Of a DNA stretch of 64,000 nt, positions 23,292 to 31,926 are shown in pieces (position 1 is the stretch's first letter; every line of letters starts with the position of its first letter). The translations under genes and the position numbers were made by a program. Location: contig NZ_CP126251.1 of assembly GCF_003234115.2 (NCBI RefSeq), forward strand, positions 3,038,001 through 3,102,000. The letters run 5' to 3'. Origin of the DNA: Curtobacterium sp. MCPF17_002 (GTDB lineage Bacteria; Actinomycetota; Actinomycetes; Actinomycetales; Microbacteriaceae). The notes under the pieces were generated by a model. That model was not told the origin of the DNA. It saw nothing but the letters and a program-made list of their open reading frames with translations, and did not search any database.

Positions 23292-23663
23292 ATGAACTAT
23301 CGCGACCGCGGGCGCGCGGTCCGCCTGGACAGCAGCGATGCTCGAACCATAAGAGGAACCCTGCATCTGACCGCGGGCGCCCCCGAGTTCCACCCGGGGC
23401 TTGCGCAGGCGTTGGAACAGTTGCCTTCGTTGCGCAAGGTCGACTCGGGCAGCGGTTGGGCTCGCCTCGTGACCCGGAGCCACGGAGCTGTCGGCTCAGC
23501 CGTGGTGCGAATCGAGATAGAACGTCACCCGCAGGGAGACGTGCTGGAAGTCGTGATTACCCCCGCAGTGCGCTTCATCTTTGGCCCGAGCACCGCACAA
23601 CTGCAAGCGCTCGGGAGCAAACTACTCGATGCGCTCGACGCGTCCTTCGAGAGCAGTCCGTAG
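23292..23663 (+). CDS. Hypothetical small cytosolic protein
   Basis: A 123-residue product with an ATG at 23292. The first 25 residues are Arg/Asp-rich. The rest alternates short strands and helices ('VRIEIERHPQGDVLEVVITP' being the clearest beta pair), with a C-terminal helix (AQLQALGSKLLDALDASF). No family is recognised and no partner gene is obvious. It sits in the same orphan island as the four-helix membrane protein. Evidence for coding is the length, plausible amino-acid composition and lack of a better frame. Confidence 0.45.
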   Translation: MNYRDRGRAVRLDSSDARTIRGTLHLTAGAPEFHPGLAQALEQLPSLRKVDSGSGWARLVTRSHGAVGSAVVRIEIERHPQGDVLEVVITPAVRFIFGPSTAQLQALGSKLLDALDASFESSP

Positions 23664-23821
23664 AGGGATCCCTTACCGGGCAGAGCCAGCCGGGCCCGGT
23701 CGTGTTCAGGGGACCACCGCCTGCTGAGACGCTCCCATCGGCCTCATCGCTGAGTGATCGAGGTCGGACCCGGGAGCGCGGCCCTGGGACGGCGTAGCGT
23801 TCCGCCCGTTCCGGGCCGCGG

Positions 23822-24802
23822 TCAGACGGCGGAGTCGAGGAGCCGTCCGGTCCATTCCCGCAGGGCTTGCGTTGCCCGTTGCGACAAGACTGCTTCCGGC
23901 ATCATGCTCGTCGACCCGTGGAATGCTCCCGGCCACACGTGCAGTTCCGCTTGGACGCCGGCGGCCCAGAGTGCGCTGGCGAAGGTGACGGTCTCGTCGC
24001 GGAACACCTCGGTGCTGCCGCAGTCGACGTACGCGGGCGGGAGCGCGGCGAGGTCGGTCGCGCGGCCGGGTGCGGCGTAGACGGAGACATCGTCGCCACC
24101 GCGTCGGTCGCCGAGGTAGGCGTCCCAGCCGAACCGGGTCATCTCACGGTCGGCGACGCCGACACCGTCGAACTGCTGTGCGGAGAGGGTGGCGTCACGG
24201 TCGTCCAGCATGGGGCTGACGAGTACCTGCCCGATGACGCCCGGGCCTTGGCGGTCGCGGGCCAGGAGTGCGGTGCCGGCGGCGAGTCCGGCGCCGGCGC
24301 TCTGGCCGACGATGAGGATGCGGTTCGGGTCGACGCCGAGTTCGTCGGCGTGCTCGGCGGTCCAGACGAGGCCGGCGTAGCAGTCCTCGACCGGGTACGG
24401 GTCGGGGTGTTCCGGAGCGAGGCGGTAGTCGGGGCTGACGAGGACGACGTCGTGCACGAGCAGCCACTCGTCGTAGGAGTCGAGGTTGCCGAGGTGGTGG
24501 CCGAACATCATTCCGCCGCCGTGGATCGCGTAGGCGCAGGCCGCTGGCCCCGTGCGCCCGATGCGCTGGATCACGGCGAGGGTGATCGGGTCGCCGAGGT
24601 GTCCGGGGACGGTGATGCTGCGTCTCTCCAGGCCGCGGGCGTGCAGTCCTTCGTCGAGCTGCACTTCGGTCATGTCGAGCTGTCGCATCGGCGGCAGCAT
24701 CTCGGTGGTGAGGTGGAAGCGGCCGCGTTCGTCCATCGCGGTGAGGAAGGGGACGAACTCGGGGTCGAACGGTGGGCGGGGAAGCGTGGTGGTCTCAGGC
24801 AC
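23822..24802 (-). CDS. HSL-type alpha/beta hydrolase (esterase)
   Basis: A 326-residue cytosolic esterase. The oxyanion motif HGGG is at residues 94-97, the nucleophile elbow GQSAGAG places Ser168, 'EVFRDE' gives Asp269 and 'GAFHG' gives His295, so the catalytic triad is complete. The 'SPDYRLAPEHPDPYP' segment is typical of the hormone-sensitive-lipase family, which hydrolyses short-chain esters. It overlaps the end of the DHA2-type exporter gene by eight bases and is read after... the exporter's reading frame ends inside this gene's start, so translation of the two is coupled, hinting that the exporter and esterase handle the same compound. Confidence 0.87.
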   Translation of the reverse strand: MPETTTLPRPPFDPEFVPFLTAMDERGRFHLTTEMLPPMRQLDMTEVQLDEGLHARGLERRSITVPGHLGDPITLAVIQRIGRTGPAACAYAIHGGGMMFGHHLGNLDSYDEWLLVHDVVLVSPDYRLAPEHPDPYPVEDCYAGLVWTAEHADELGVDPNRILIVGQSAGAGLAAGTALLARDRQGPGVIGQVLVSPMLDDRDATLSAQQFDGVGVADREMTRFGWDAYLGDRRGGDDVSVYAAPGRATDLAALPPAYVDCGSTEVFRDETVTFASALWAAGVQAELHVWPGAFHGSTSMMPEAVLSQRATQALREWTGRLLDSAV

Positions 24803-26378
24803 GGGCGGTCTCCTCGGCGTGGGTGGTCGATCGGGTCAGGGCGGTCGGGGCGGGCGGATCGGCGAGGGCCGAAGGCGCGTCGGAGGAGTCCGCGCCGCCG
24901 GCGCCCTCCGGTCGATCGGTGGTCCGTGCTCGGACCATCCCGACGACGACGAGCAGGGCGGCGATGGCGGCGAGCCCGAGCCCGGCCACGGTGACGGCGT
25001 CCTGGAACGCTTCGAGGCGGACGGCAGTCCAGGTGGTCGTGGTGATGCTCCCGGCGACGAAGGCGGCGACGATGGTTCCCGCCGCGGCGACGGCTGCACC
25101 TCCCGCGAGTTCGCTGGAGGTGTCGACGAGCGCGGCACCGACCGAGGTGCGATCCGCGGGCAGACCCGTGAGGACGGAGGCGCCCGCGACGACACCGACG
25201 ATGCGCATCCCGGCGGCGACGAGCACGAGCGCGACGAGCACCCACACGTAGCCGTGGCGGCTCAGACCACCGAATACTGCGAGGCCCGAGACGACCGCGG
25301 CTGCACTGATCCAGGCAGCGCGGCCGAGGCCGACCCGCTGGACGAACGGCCCGACGAACCTGCCTCCGGCCAGGAGGACGACGACCTGCGGCAGCGTCCC
25401 GACGGCGGCAAGGGCCGGCGGCCAACCCCAGGCGAACTGCAGCTGCAGCGTCACGAGGTACGACAGCCCGGCGACGGCGAGACCCGACGCCGCCTTGAAC
25501 GCGAGGCCGCTCGACACCAGGGGCCGAGCGAGCAGGTGCATGTCGATCAGCGGGTGCCGGGCCGTCCGTTCCCGGACGACGAAGCCTGCCGCGCACGCGG
25601 CGGTCAGGGCGAGGGTGATCCACCCCCACGGGGAAGCGCCCCCCGCCTGGACGAGGACGGTCGGCGTCACCAGCGCACCCGCCACGGTGGCGGTACCGAG
25701 CAGCGCACCGACGAGGTCGACCGGGTCGCGTCGGAGTCCTGCGCTCTCGTCACGGGCGACACCGAGCCGGATGCCGATGAGGGCGAGCAGCGCGATCGGC
25801 ACGTCGGCCAGCAGCAGCACCTGCCACGGTGCGACGGCGAGCACGAACCCACCGACCGTCGGTCCGACGGCCAGGCCGACGAGCCCCGCGGTGGAGATGA
25901 CGGTGAGTGCGCGCACGCGAAGACCCTCGTCGTCGAAGAGCCGGAACGCCAACGCCATCGACCCGGGCGTTGTCATCGCTGCGGCGACGCCCATCACGAC
26001 CCGTACGGCGATGAGCTGTCCGGTCGTCGTGACCACTGCGGTCGAGAGGCTCGCCACCGCGAGCAGGACGAGCCCGGACAGCATCACCCGGCGGCGGCCG
26101 ACGCGGTCGGCCACGGCGCCGAAGAGCAGCATGAGCCCGCCGAAGGCGACCGAGTAGGCGCCCGACACCCACTGCAGGCCCGTCGTCGACGACCCCAGGT
26201 CGCGGCCGATCGTCGGCAGGGCGACGTTGAGCACGGAGTTGTCGAGCATCTCGAACAGGAACACCGCCGACAACCCGGCGAGGGCCATCCAGGCGTCAGA
26301 GAGACGAGAGGGCGCGGCGCCGGCCGGCAAGCGACCGCGGGCGAGAGATGGGCTGGGCGACACGGGGCTGGGCGACAC
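24795..26378 (-). CDS. DHA2-type MFS drug/metabolite exporter
   Basis: A transporter of about 527 residues with 14 predicted helices, typical of the DHA2 drug:H+ antiporters. 'LDNSVLNVALPTIGRDLGSS' in helix 1 is the family's signature, followed by 'ADRVGRRRVMLSG' in the first loop. It should export amphipathic compounds using the proton gradient. The GTG at 26378 is chosen because GAAGGAG lies ten bases upstream; a repeated SPSPV sequence follows. The esterase gene overlaps its end by eight bases. The BLUF gene diverges from it across 220 bases. No TetR or MarR gene is directly adjacent. Confidence 0.82.
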   Translation of the reverse strand: MSPSPVSPSPSLARGRLPAGAAPSRLSDAWMALAGLSAVFLFEMLDNSVLNVALPTIGRDLGSSTTGLQWVSGAYSVAFGGLMLLFGAVADRVGRRRVMLSGLVLLAVASLSTAVVTTTGQLIAVRVVMGVAAAMTTPGSMALAFRLFDDEGLRVRALTVISTAGLVGLAVGPTVGGFVLAVAPWQVLLLADVPIALLALIGIRLGVARDESAGLRRDPVDLVGALLGTATVAGALVTPTVLVQAGGASPWGWITLALTAACAAGFVVRERTARHPLIDMHLLARPLVSSGLAFKAASGLAVAGLSYLVTLQLQFAWGWPPALAAVGTLPQVVVLLAGGRFVGPFVQRVGLGRAAWISAAAVVSGLAVFGGLSRHGYVWVLVALVLVAAGMRIVGVVAGASVLTGLPADRTSVGAALVDTSSELAGGAAVAAAGTIVAAFVAGSITTTTWTAVRLEAFQDAVTVAGLGLAAIAALLVVVGMVRARTTDRPEGAGGADSSDAPSALADPPAPTALTRSTTHAEETARA

Positions 26379-26598
26379 GGGGCGCACTCCTTCGAGAGAA
26401 GAAGTGGCGACTCGTTCGATGCCGCGTGCTGGTGCGTCGCTGGTAGCGGCGCCTTTTACCTCAGTGATCGAGACCATACACGGACGGCACACGGAAGCGC
26501 CAGCCGGACGGCGGACCACCCCGCAACGGGTTGCTCGTCGACGAGGCGGATTGCGGACATGATTGGCAAGACCAGGCCCCGCCCGCCAGGATGACACC

Positions 26599-27027
26599 GT
26601 GCTCGTCTCCATCGTCTACATGAGCCGCGCGGTCGTCCCCTTCGACGATGCCGCGCTGGCCGAGCTGCTCCGCGAGGCACGGCTCCGCAACGAGGCCCTC
26701 GGCGTCTCGGGCATCCTGCTGGCGAAGGACGGGCGGTTCATGCAGCTGCTCGAGGGCCCGGCGTTCAGCGTCGACGACCGGTTCTCGGTGATCACGAACG
26801 ACCGACGCCACGGCGAGGTGAAGTCCCTCGTCCGCGAGGACATCGAGCGCCGCCGGTTCGACGGCTGGTCGATGGCCTACCGCTCGCTCGACGACACGGA
26901 CCTCGCTGCCGAGGAGGGCTTCAGCCCGTTCCTCTCCGACACCGTCGAGTTCCCGGAGTCGTTCGACCGGACGAGCGCCGCCTGGCTCCTCAAGTGGTTC
27001 CGCGACCGCGAACTCCGCGACGTCTGA
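26599..27027 (+). CDS. Short BLUF-domain blue-light sensor
   Basis: A 142-residue single-domain BLUF protein that should bind FAD and sense blue light. The key residues are present: Tyr7 (SIVYMSR), Asn31 (RNEALGVSG) and Gln49 (FMQLLEGP), the three that rearrange the flavin hydrogen-bond network. 'FDGWSMAYRSL' contains the semi-conserved Trp/Met strand. The C-terminal 40 residues form helices that usually pass the signal to a partner protein, as no output domain is fused. A GTG start is used. It diverges from the exporter/esterase pair, which makes those genes candidate outputs, though nothing in the sequence proves it. Confidence 0.88.
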   Translation: MLVSIVYMSRAVVPFDDAALAELLREARLRNEALGVSGILLAKDGRFMQLLEGPAFSVDDRFSVITNDRRHGEVKSLVREDIERRRFDGWSMAYRSLDDTDLAAEEGFSPFLSDTVEFPESFDRTSAAWLLKWFRDRELRDV

Positions 27028-27078
27028 GCGCCAGCGTCTGAACGCCAGCGCCAGCGCCTGTGCCCCAGTCCCTGAGCG

Positions 27079-27534
27079 TCAGCCCCGCCCGAACGCGAGG
27101 CTCTCCGAGACGATCCCGAGCACCACGGCGAGTTCGTCCTCGTTCCGTGGCCCGTAGACCATGAACTCGGTCCCGAAGTCCGCGTAGCCGTGTGGTTCCG
27201 CCCACCCGAGGTCCATGAGCTCCTGCCCCCGCTCCGGCGGCAGGACGAGGTGCACGCTGGTGTCGTCCACGCCGTGCAGGTGCACGGGTTCGAGCCGACG
27301 GCCGGGTGCGAGGGACCGCTCGGGTGCGGACTCGACCTCGTGGTCGGTGCAGAACACGGCACGTGAACTCGCCGGCGAGACCTGGCTGTGCCCCTCGACC
27401 ACGTCGGGCAGCGCGAACACGGCGGCGACGAGCCTCCCCCACATCTCCGGCGGTGCGAGCTGGTCGACCTGGCGGTGCGGCCCCTCCACGGACGTGGTCG
27501 GCACTGTTCCTGAGCGTGCTGGTGGTTCCCCCAT
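27079..27534 (-). CDS. Luciferase-like domain protein (DUF5519 type)
   Basis: A 151-residue protein. The core 'RRLEPVHLHGVDDTSVHLVL' followed by 'DLGWAEPHGYADFGTEFMVY' and 'DELAVVLGIVSESLAFGRG' matches the small 'luciferase-like domain' family, better known as DUF5519, which has no proven enzymatic role. Its gene starts four bases after the stop of a ScbR-like TetR, so the two are one leftward transcript. The first 25 residues are polar and may be unstructured. Despite the family name, no flavin-binding motif is visible. Confidence 0.72.
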   Translation of the reverse strand: MGEPPARSGTVPTTSVEGPHRQVDQLAPPEMWGRLVAAVFALPDVVEGHSQVSPASSRAVFCTDHEVESAPERSLAPGRRLEPVHLHGVDDTSVHLVLPPERGQELMDLGWAEPHGYADFGTEFMVYGPRNEDELAVVLGIVSESLAFGRG

Positions 27535-27538
27535 GCGC

Positions 27539-28150
27539 TCAGTCTGTCGAACCGAACGCGTCGGCCGCCACCCCGAGCAGCCGCTCGCGGTGCCGCGGGT
27601 CCGCGGTCGCGGAGAGCACGACCCGCCACATGGTCGAGACCGCCGAGTACAGGTCCGCCCGTCCGGTCCGGACGTCGGACACCAGCTGCACCCCGGTGAA
27701 GTACGGCACGAGGGTCGCGCCGAGCTGCTCCGCGGACAGCTCGGTCCGGAGCTCACCGCTGGCGATCGCCAGCCGGAACACGTCGACGATCCCGGCGATC
27801 CACTGCTCGTAGAAGCTGACGGTGGCCGCCGCGAACTCACCGCGTTCGAGCGAGAGCCGGATGCCGGCCCGCACGATCGGATCGGTCCGCAGCAGGTCGG
27901 CGATGCTCTTCGACGCGGCGATGAGCGCTGCCGTCGGTGAGGTGTCGGTGTGGCTCACGACGTCGAAGGTGCGGGCGTTCTGCTCGTCGATGACGGCGAG
28001 CGCCATGGCGAGCTTCGTCGGGAAGTGGAAGTGCAGGGCGCCCTGCGAGACGCCCGCGGCACGGGCGATGCCCGCGACCGTCGCGGCGGCGAAGCCGGCG
28101 CGGTCGAACTCCTCGGCCGCGGCCACCAGGATCAGCTCACGTCGTTCCAC
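27539..28150 (-). CDS. TetR regulator resembling gamma-butyrolactone receptors
   Basis: A 203-residue TetR-family repressor. The DNA-binding head 'GFAAATVAGIARAAGVSQGA' followed by LHFHFPTKLAMA is very like ScbR/ArpA receptors of streptomycetes, which detect gamma-butyrolactone autoregulators. The C-terminal ligand domain is helical ('FYEQWIAGIVDVFRLAIASG'). The GTG start sits near the end of the intergenic palindrome. Whether it responds to a butyrolactone cannot be seen, and no butyrolactone synthase (AfsA type) is in the window. The luciferase-like-domain gene follows in the same operon. Confidence 0.8.
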   Translation of the reverse strand: MERRELILVAAAEEFDRAGFAAATVAGIARAAGVSQGALHFHFPTKLAMALAVIDEQNARTFDVVSHTDTSPTAALIAASKSIADLLRTDPIVRAGIRLSLERGEFAAATVSFYEQWIAGIVDVFRLAIASGELRTELSAEQLGATLVPYFTGVQLVSDVRTGRADLYSAVSTMWRVVLSATADPRHRERLLGVAADAFGSTD

Positions 28151-28169
28151 GGTTCCAGTGTGTCGGACT

Positions 28170-28201
28170 GGAGGCGCGGGGCGGGCCCGCAACGCGCCTC
28201 C
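28170..28201. repeat. Dispersed palindrome, copy 3 (shorter arms)
   Basis: Arms GGAGGCGCG and CGCGCCTCC around GGGCGGGCCCGCAA. It lies between the fucosidase stop and the TetR start, both read leftward. Confidence 0.7.
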
Positions 28202-28215
28202 CGTGTCGAGCGGTG

Positions 28216-29766
28216 TCAGTTCAGGAGGCCTTCGTGGCGCTCCGGCGCCGCCTCCGGTCGGAGCCACAGCCGGACGACCGGCCCCGAGTCGGGGTTCGTC
28301 CCCGCAGGCACCGTGACCTCGAGCGCGTCGGCGGTCTGCGTCCACGTCGCCGCTCCTGCGACGCCGAGCACCTCGACACTGCGGATCGGCCGGGCGAGCA
28401 GGGTCGACGCGCTGCCGAACGACCGGATCCGCGCGGTGCCGTCGGCGGGCGACCCGAGCAGGATCGCGTAGACGTGGTCGCCGGTGACGTCGTGCCGCGT
28501 CGTGAACCGGACGTCCTCGGGCGTGTAGACGGGTGTGTCGCCGTCCACGAAGGACCCGGCCGGTACGTGCGTCGGGCCTTCGCCGGACACGATCCACGGA
28601 CGGGTGCCGTAGATGGCCTCCCCGTTGGCCGTGAGCCAGCGTCCCACGCCCTCGAGGATGCGCTGCTCGGGCTCGGCGATGGTGCCGTCCGGCTTCGGGC
28701 CGACGTTGAGCAGGAGGACACCGTTCTTCGCCACGACGTCGGCGAGCTCCGCGATGACGTCCCGGACGCCCTTGTAGTCGTGCCCGTCGATCCAGCACCA
28801 CGCGGTCTTGGACACCGAGGTGTCGTTCTGCCAGACGACCGGCGGGATCCCGCCCATCGCCCCACGCTCGATGTCGTAGACGGCAGACCCCTCGGCGAAG
28901 GCCTGCCACTTGTAGTTGATCACGACCTCGCGACCCCACTCGGCGGCACGGTTGTAGTAGTAGGCCGCGAGCGTGCGGAGTGCGGGCTCGAAGGCGGGCT
29001 GTTCGATCCACCAGTCGAACCACAGGACCTGCGGGCGGTAGCGGTCGATGACCTCGACCGTGCGGAGCAGCCAGTCCTCGAGGAAGCGTTCGTTCGGCGC
29101 TGTCTCCTGACGCTGCGCCGGGCCGTAGAAGTCGATGGTGGCGGGGTCGAGGACGTCCGAGTCGAACTTGGCTCCGCCGTTCATGAAGAACCAGTGCTCG
29201 GCCCGGTGCGACGAGGCGCCCCGGACCATCCAGGCGTCGTCGACCGCGGTCAGCAGGTCGCCGAGGACGTCTCGCTCGGGACCCATCGTCGCGGCGTTCC
29301 AGCGCGATCGTCGCGTGTCGTACATCGCGAAGCCGTCGTGGTGCTCGGCGACGGGCACGACGAACTGGGCTCCGGCGCGACGGAACAGGTTCGCCCACGC
29401 CGCGGGGTCGAAGTGCTCCATCGTGAACGACGGGATGAAGTCCTTGTACCCGAACTCGGACTGCGGACCGTACGTGGCGACGTGGTGCTCGAACTCGGGG
29501 GTGCCTTCGCGGTACATGTCCCGCGCGTACCACTCGTTGCGGAAGCCCGGGACGGAGTAGACGCCCCAGTGCAGGAAGATCCCGAACTTCGCGTCGTGGT
29601 ACCACCGCGGCGGCGTGTACTTGCGGAGCGACTCCCACGTCGGGTCGAAGGGGCCGGCTGCGACGACGGCCGCGACCGCTGCGAGGGCGGCGGAGTTGTC
29701 GGTCACGTCGACCGGTTCGGGCAGCGTCGCCGGATCGATGCGCGGCAGGTCGTGCGGTGCGGTCAT
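28216..29766 (-). CDS. GH29 alpha-L-fucosidase, cytosolic
   Basis: A 516-residue glycoside hydrolase. GH29 marks include 'WYHDAKFGIFLHWGVYSVP' (54-72), 'FVVPVAEHHDGFAMYD' (135-150) and 'PQVLWFDWWIEQ', where Asp251 is the expected nucleophile; 'GVLLLNVGPKPDGTI' closes the barrel. A C-terminal beta-sandwich follows. It releases L-fucose from oligosaccharides. There is no signal peptide, so substrates must be imported. The ATG follows GAGGAGGA, and a perfect LacI-type operator lies 20 bases upstream. It diverges from the aldo/keto reductase-LacI-FucU operon, together forming a fucose-use locus. Confidence 0.88.
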   Translation of the reverse strand: MTAPHDLPRIDPATLPEPVDVTDNSAALAAVAAVVAAGPFDPTWESLRKYTPPRWYHDAKFGIFLHWGVYSVPGFRNEWYARDMYREGTPEFEHHVATYGPQSEFGYKDFIPSFTMEHFDPAAWANLFRRAGAQFVVPVAEHHDGFAMYDTRRSRWNAATMGPERDVLGDLLTAVDDAWMVRGASSHRAEHWFFMNGGAKFDSDVLDPATIDFYGPAQRQETAPNERFLEDWLLRTVEVIDRYRPQVLWFDWWIEQPAFEPALRTLAAYYYNRAAEWGREVVINYKWQAFAEGSAVYDIERGAMGGIPPVVWQNDTSVSKTAWCWIDGHDYKGVRDVIAELADVVAKNGVLLLNVGPKPDGTIAEPEQRILEGVGRWLTANGEAIYGTRPWIVSGEGPTHVPAGSFVDGDTPVYTPEDVRFTTRHDVTGDHVYAILLGSPADGTARIRSFGSASTLLARPIRSVEVLGVAGAATWTQTADALEVTVPAGTNPDSGPVVRLWLRPEAAPERHEGLLN

Positions 29767-29785
29767 GGCTCCTCCTCGAGTCTGA

Positions 29786-29797
29786 CGAAACGTTTCG
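29786..29797. promoter_or_regulatory. LacI-family operator CGAAACGTTTCG
   Basis: A perfect 12-base palindrome with the GAAACG half-sites and central CpG typical of LacI-family operators, placed between the divergent fucosidase and aldo/keto reductase genes. A second half-site, GCGAAACGAT, lies at 29841-29850. The LacI gene of this locus is the likely binder. Confidence 0.75.
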
Positions 29798-29884
29798 CCC
29801 GTGACGGTGAGCATACGGTAGCCTGCCCTTCACCGACCAGGCGAAACGATCAGCTCCCCGGGGTCGAACACCAGGAGGCCCATC

Positions 29885-30880
29885 GTGGACGAAGCGATCC
29901 CCACCCGGCCGCTGCGGACCGGCAGCCGCATCCCCACGATCGGGCTCGGTACGTTCGGCTCCGACCGGTACAGTCCGGACGATGTCGCGGCGGCGGTCCG
30001 CGGCGGCCTCGAAGCGGGCTACCGTCTCGTCGACTGCGCGTCGGTCTACGGCAACGAGGCCGAGGTGGGTGCCGCGATCGCTGCGAGCGGCGTGCCTCGT
30101 GACGACCTGTTCGTCATGTCGAAGGTCTGGAACGACGCCCACGCTCCGTCCGACGCCGTCGCCTCGGTGCACCGGTCGCTCGAGGACCTCCGCGTTGAGC
30201 ACCTCGACGCGGTCTTCGTGCACTGGCCGTTCCCCAATCACCACCCGCCGCACGCCTCGGTCGCGGACCGCGACCGGACGGCACGCCCGTACGACCACGC
30301 CGCGTACCTGGCGCTGTGGCGTGCGCTCGAAGGGCTCGTCGACGAGGGAATCGTGCGGCACCTCGGGACGTCGAACACCACGATCCCGAAACTGCAGCGC
30401 CTGCTCGACGACGCCCGGGTCCTGCCGTCGCTCAACGAGATGGAGCTGCACCCGACGTTCCAGCAGCCGGCGCTGTTCGACTACTGCCTGACGCACGCCA
30501 TCCAGCCCGTCGGGTACTCCCCGCTCGGCTCGCCGTCCCGCCCGGACCGGGACCGCGAGGACGACGACCCCGTGGACGTCGACGACCCGGTGGTACGGCG
30601 GATCGCCCGGGCCCACGGCGTGCACCCCGTCGTGGTCTGCCTCAAGTGGGCGGTCGCGCGCGGGCAGATCCCGATCCCCTTCTCGGTGAAGCCGGAGCAG
30701 TACCGGGCGAACCTCGCGGGCGCCCTGACCGACCCGCTCAGCGACGACGAGCTCCGCGCGATGGCGGAGGTCGACCGGGGCAGCCGGCTCATCAAGGGGC
30801 AGGTCTTCCTCTGGCAGGACGCCGCGAGCTGGCACGACCTGTGGGACGAGGACGGCACGATCGCGGGCGGGCGCGGGTGA
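29885..30880 (+). CDS. Aldo/keto reductase
   Basis: A 331-residue NADPH-type oxidoreductase with GTG start behind AGGAGG. The catalytic tetrad is complete: Asp50 and Tyr55 (LVDCASVYGNE), Lys80 (MSKVWND) and His113 (VFVHWPF). The cofactor-binding 'IPIPFSVKPEQYRAN' lies near the C-terminus. Sequence style is that of the 2,5-diketo-gluconate reductase/aldose reductase group. In this locus it probably reduces or oxidises a sugar released by the fucosidase, possibly L-fucose itself, but the substrate is inferred only from context. It overlaps the LacI gene by four bases (GTGA). Confidence 0.85.
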   Translation: MDEAIPTRPLRTGSRIPTIGLGTFGSDRYSPDDVAAAVRGGLEAGYRLVDCASVYGNEAEVGAAIAASGVPRDDLFVMSKVWNDAHAPSDAVASVHRSLEDLRVEHLDAVFVHWPFPNHHPPHASVADRDRTARPYDHAAYLALWRALEGLVDEGIVRHLGTSNTTIPKLQRLLDDARVLPSLNEMELHPTFQQPALFDYCLTHAIQPVGYSPLGSPSRPDRDREDDDPVDVDDPVVRRIARAHGVHPVVVCLKWAVARGQIPIPFSVKPEQYRANLAGALTDPLSDDELRAMAEVDRGSRLIKGQVFLWQDAASWHDLWDEDGTIAGGRG

Positions 30881-31926
30881 ACGCCCGTCGTACGGCGACC
30901 TACAAGGACCTGCAGCGCGAGACCGGGCTGTCGCTCGCGACCATCTCGAAGTTCTACAACGGCGGGTCGGTCCGCGAGGAGAACGCCGAGGCCATCCGCA
31001 CCGCCGCGGCCGCGCTCGGCTTCCGCGCGAACGGCTTCGCGCGGAGTCTGCGGTCCCGTCGGTCCGGCACGATCGGCGTCCTGCTCCCGGCGCTCGACAA
31101 CGACTTCCACCTCACCGTCATCGCCGGCGTCGAGAGCGCACTCCGCCCGTACGGTCTGAGCGTCATCGTCTCGTCGAGTCCGGACGAGGGCGCTCGGGCC
31201 GTCGACCTGCTCCGCAGCCGCATGGTGGACGGCATCATCGCGGTGCCGTCCGACCACGACGTCGAACCGCTGGCCCGAGCCGCCGAGCAGCTGCCCGTCG
31301 TGCAGGTCGACTGGCGCGCCGGAGGGCTCCGCTCGGACGGTGTGTTCCTCGACAACCACGGGGCGGGCGCCTTGGCGGCGCAGCACCTGCTCGACCACGG
31401 CCACCGACGGGTCGCCGTGATCGGTGGGGACCCGTCGATCTCCACCATGCGCGAGCGCACCGATGGCTTCCGCGCGGTCCTCGAGCGTCACGGTGGCCAC
31501 CTTCCGCTCGACGCCGTCCTCGAGGGACCGCTCACCGTCCGGAACGGGCAGACCGCGATGCAGCGGATCCTCGTGATGCCGGACCGGCCGACGGCGGTGT
31601 TCTGCGCCAACTACGAGCTGACCCTCGGCGCCGTGATCGCCCTCAACGAGTCCGGCCTCACGCTCGGCACGGACCTGTCGCTCCTCGGGTTCGACGGGCT
31701 GGAACTCGCGCAGGCCACCGTCCCGAAGCTCACGGTCATCGAACAGCCGACCCACGAACTCGCCGTCCACGCGGCCGAGCGGCTCCGCGGACGACTCGTC
31801 GCCGCGGACCGCACCGCCACCCAGCCCGGGACGGCCCTGGACCCTGACCCGGTCGACATCATCGTCGCTCCGCGCCTGGTCGCCGGCGGCTCCGTCGCCA
31901 GACTCCCGACCCCCTCGGAGGAATGA
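30877..31926 (+). CDS. LacI-family regulator of the fucosidase locus
   Basis: A 349-residue repressor. 'TYKDLQRETGLSLATISKFY' followed by NGGSVREENAEAI is the helix-turn-helix and hinge region, and residues 65-340 are a periplasmic-binding-protein-like sugar sensor ('TIGVLLPALDNDFHLTVIAG', 'VDGIIAVPSDHDVEP'). The N-terminal motif deviates slightly from the usual 'VSRATVSRVLN', having 'KFYNGGS'. It is coupled to the reductase (GTGA) and to the mutarotase (TGATG). Its binding site is most likely the CGAAACGTTTCG palindrome 1.1 kb upstream, so it would control both arms of the locus. Confidence 0.87.
   Translation: MNARRTATYKDLQRETGLSLATISKFYNGGSVREENAEAIRTAAAALGFRANGFARSLRSRRSGTIGVLLPALDNDFHLTVIAGVESALRPYGLSVIVSSSPDEGARAVDLLRSRMVDGIIAVPSDHDVEPLARAAEQLPVVQVDWRAGGLRSDGVFLDNHGAGALAAQHLLDHGHRRVAVIGGDPSISTMRERTDGFRAVLERHGGHLPLDAVLEGPLTVRNGQTAMQRILVMPDRPTAVFCANYELTLGAVIALNESGLTLGTDLSLLGFDGLELAQATVPKLTVIEQPTHELAVHAAERLRGRLVAADRTATQPGTALDPDPVDIIVAPRLVAGGSVARLPTPSEE

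Noticed and set aside
23178..23483. A 101-codon minus-strand frame
   Set aside because: It overlaps the better supported plus-strand hypothetical gene and has no start context.
27539..30835. A frame of more than 1000 codons on the minus strand
   Set aside because: Only its last 204 codons are the TetR gene; the rest is Arg/Asp/His-rich shadow of the fucosidase and reductase genes.
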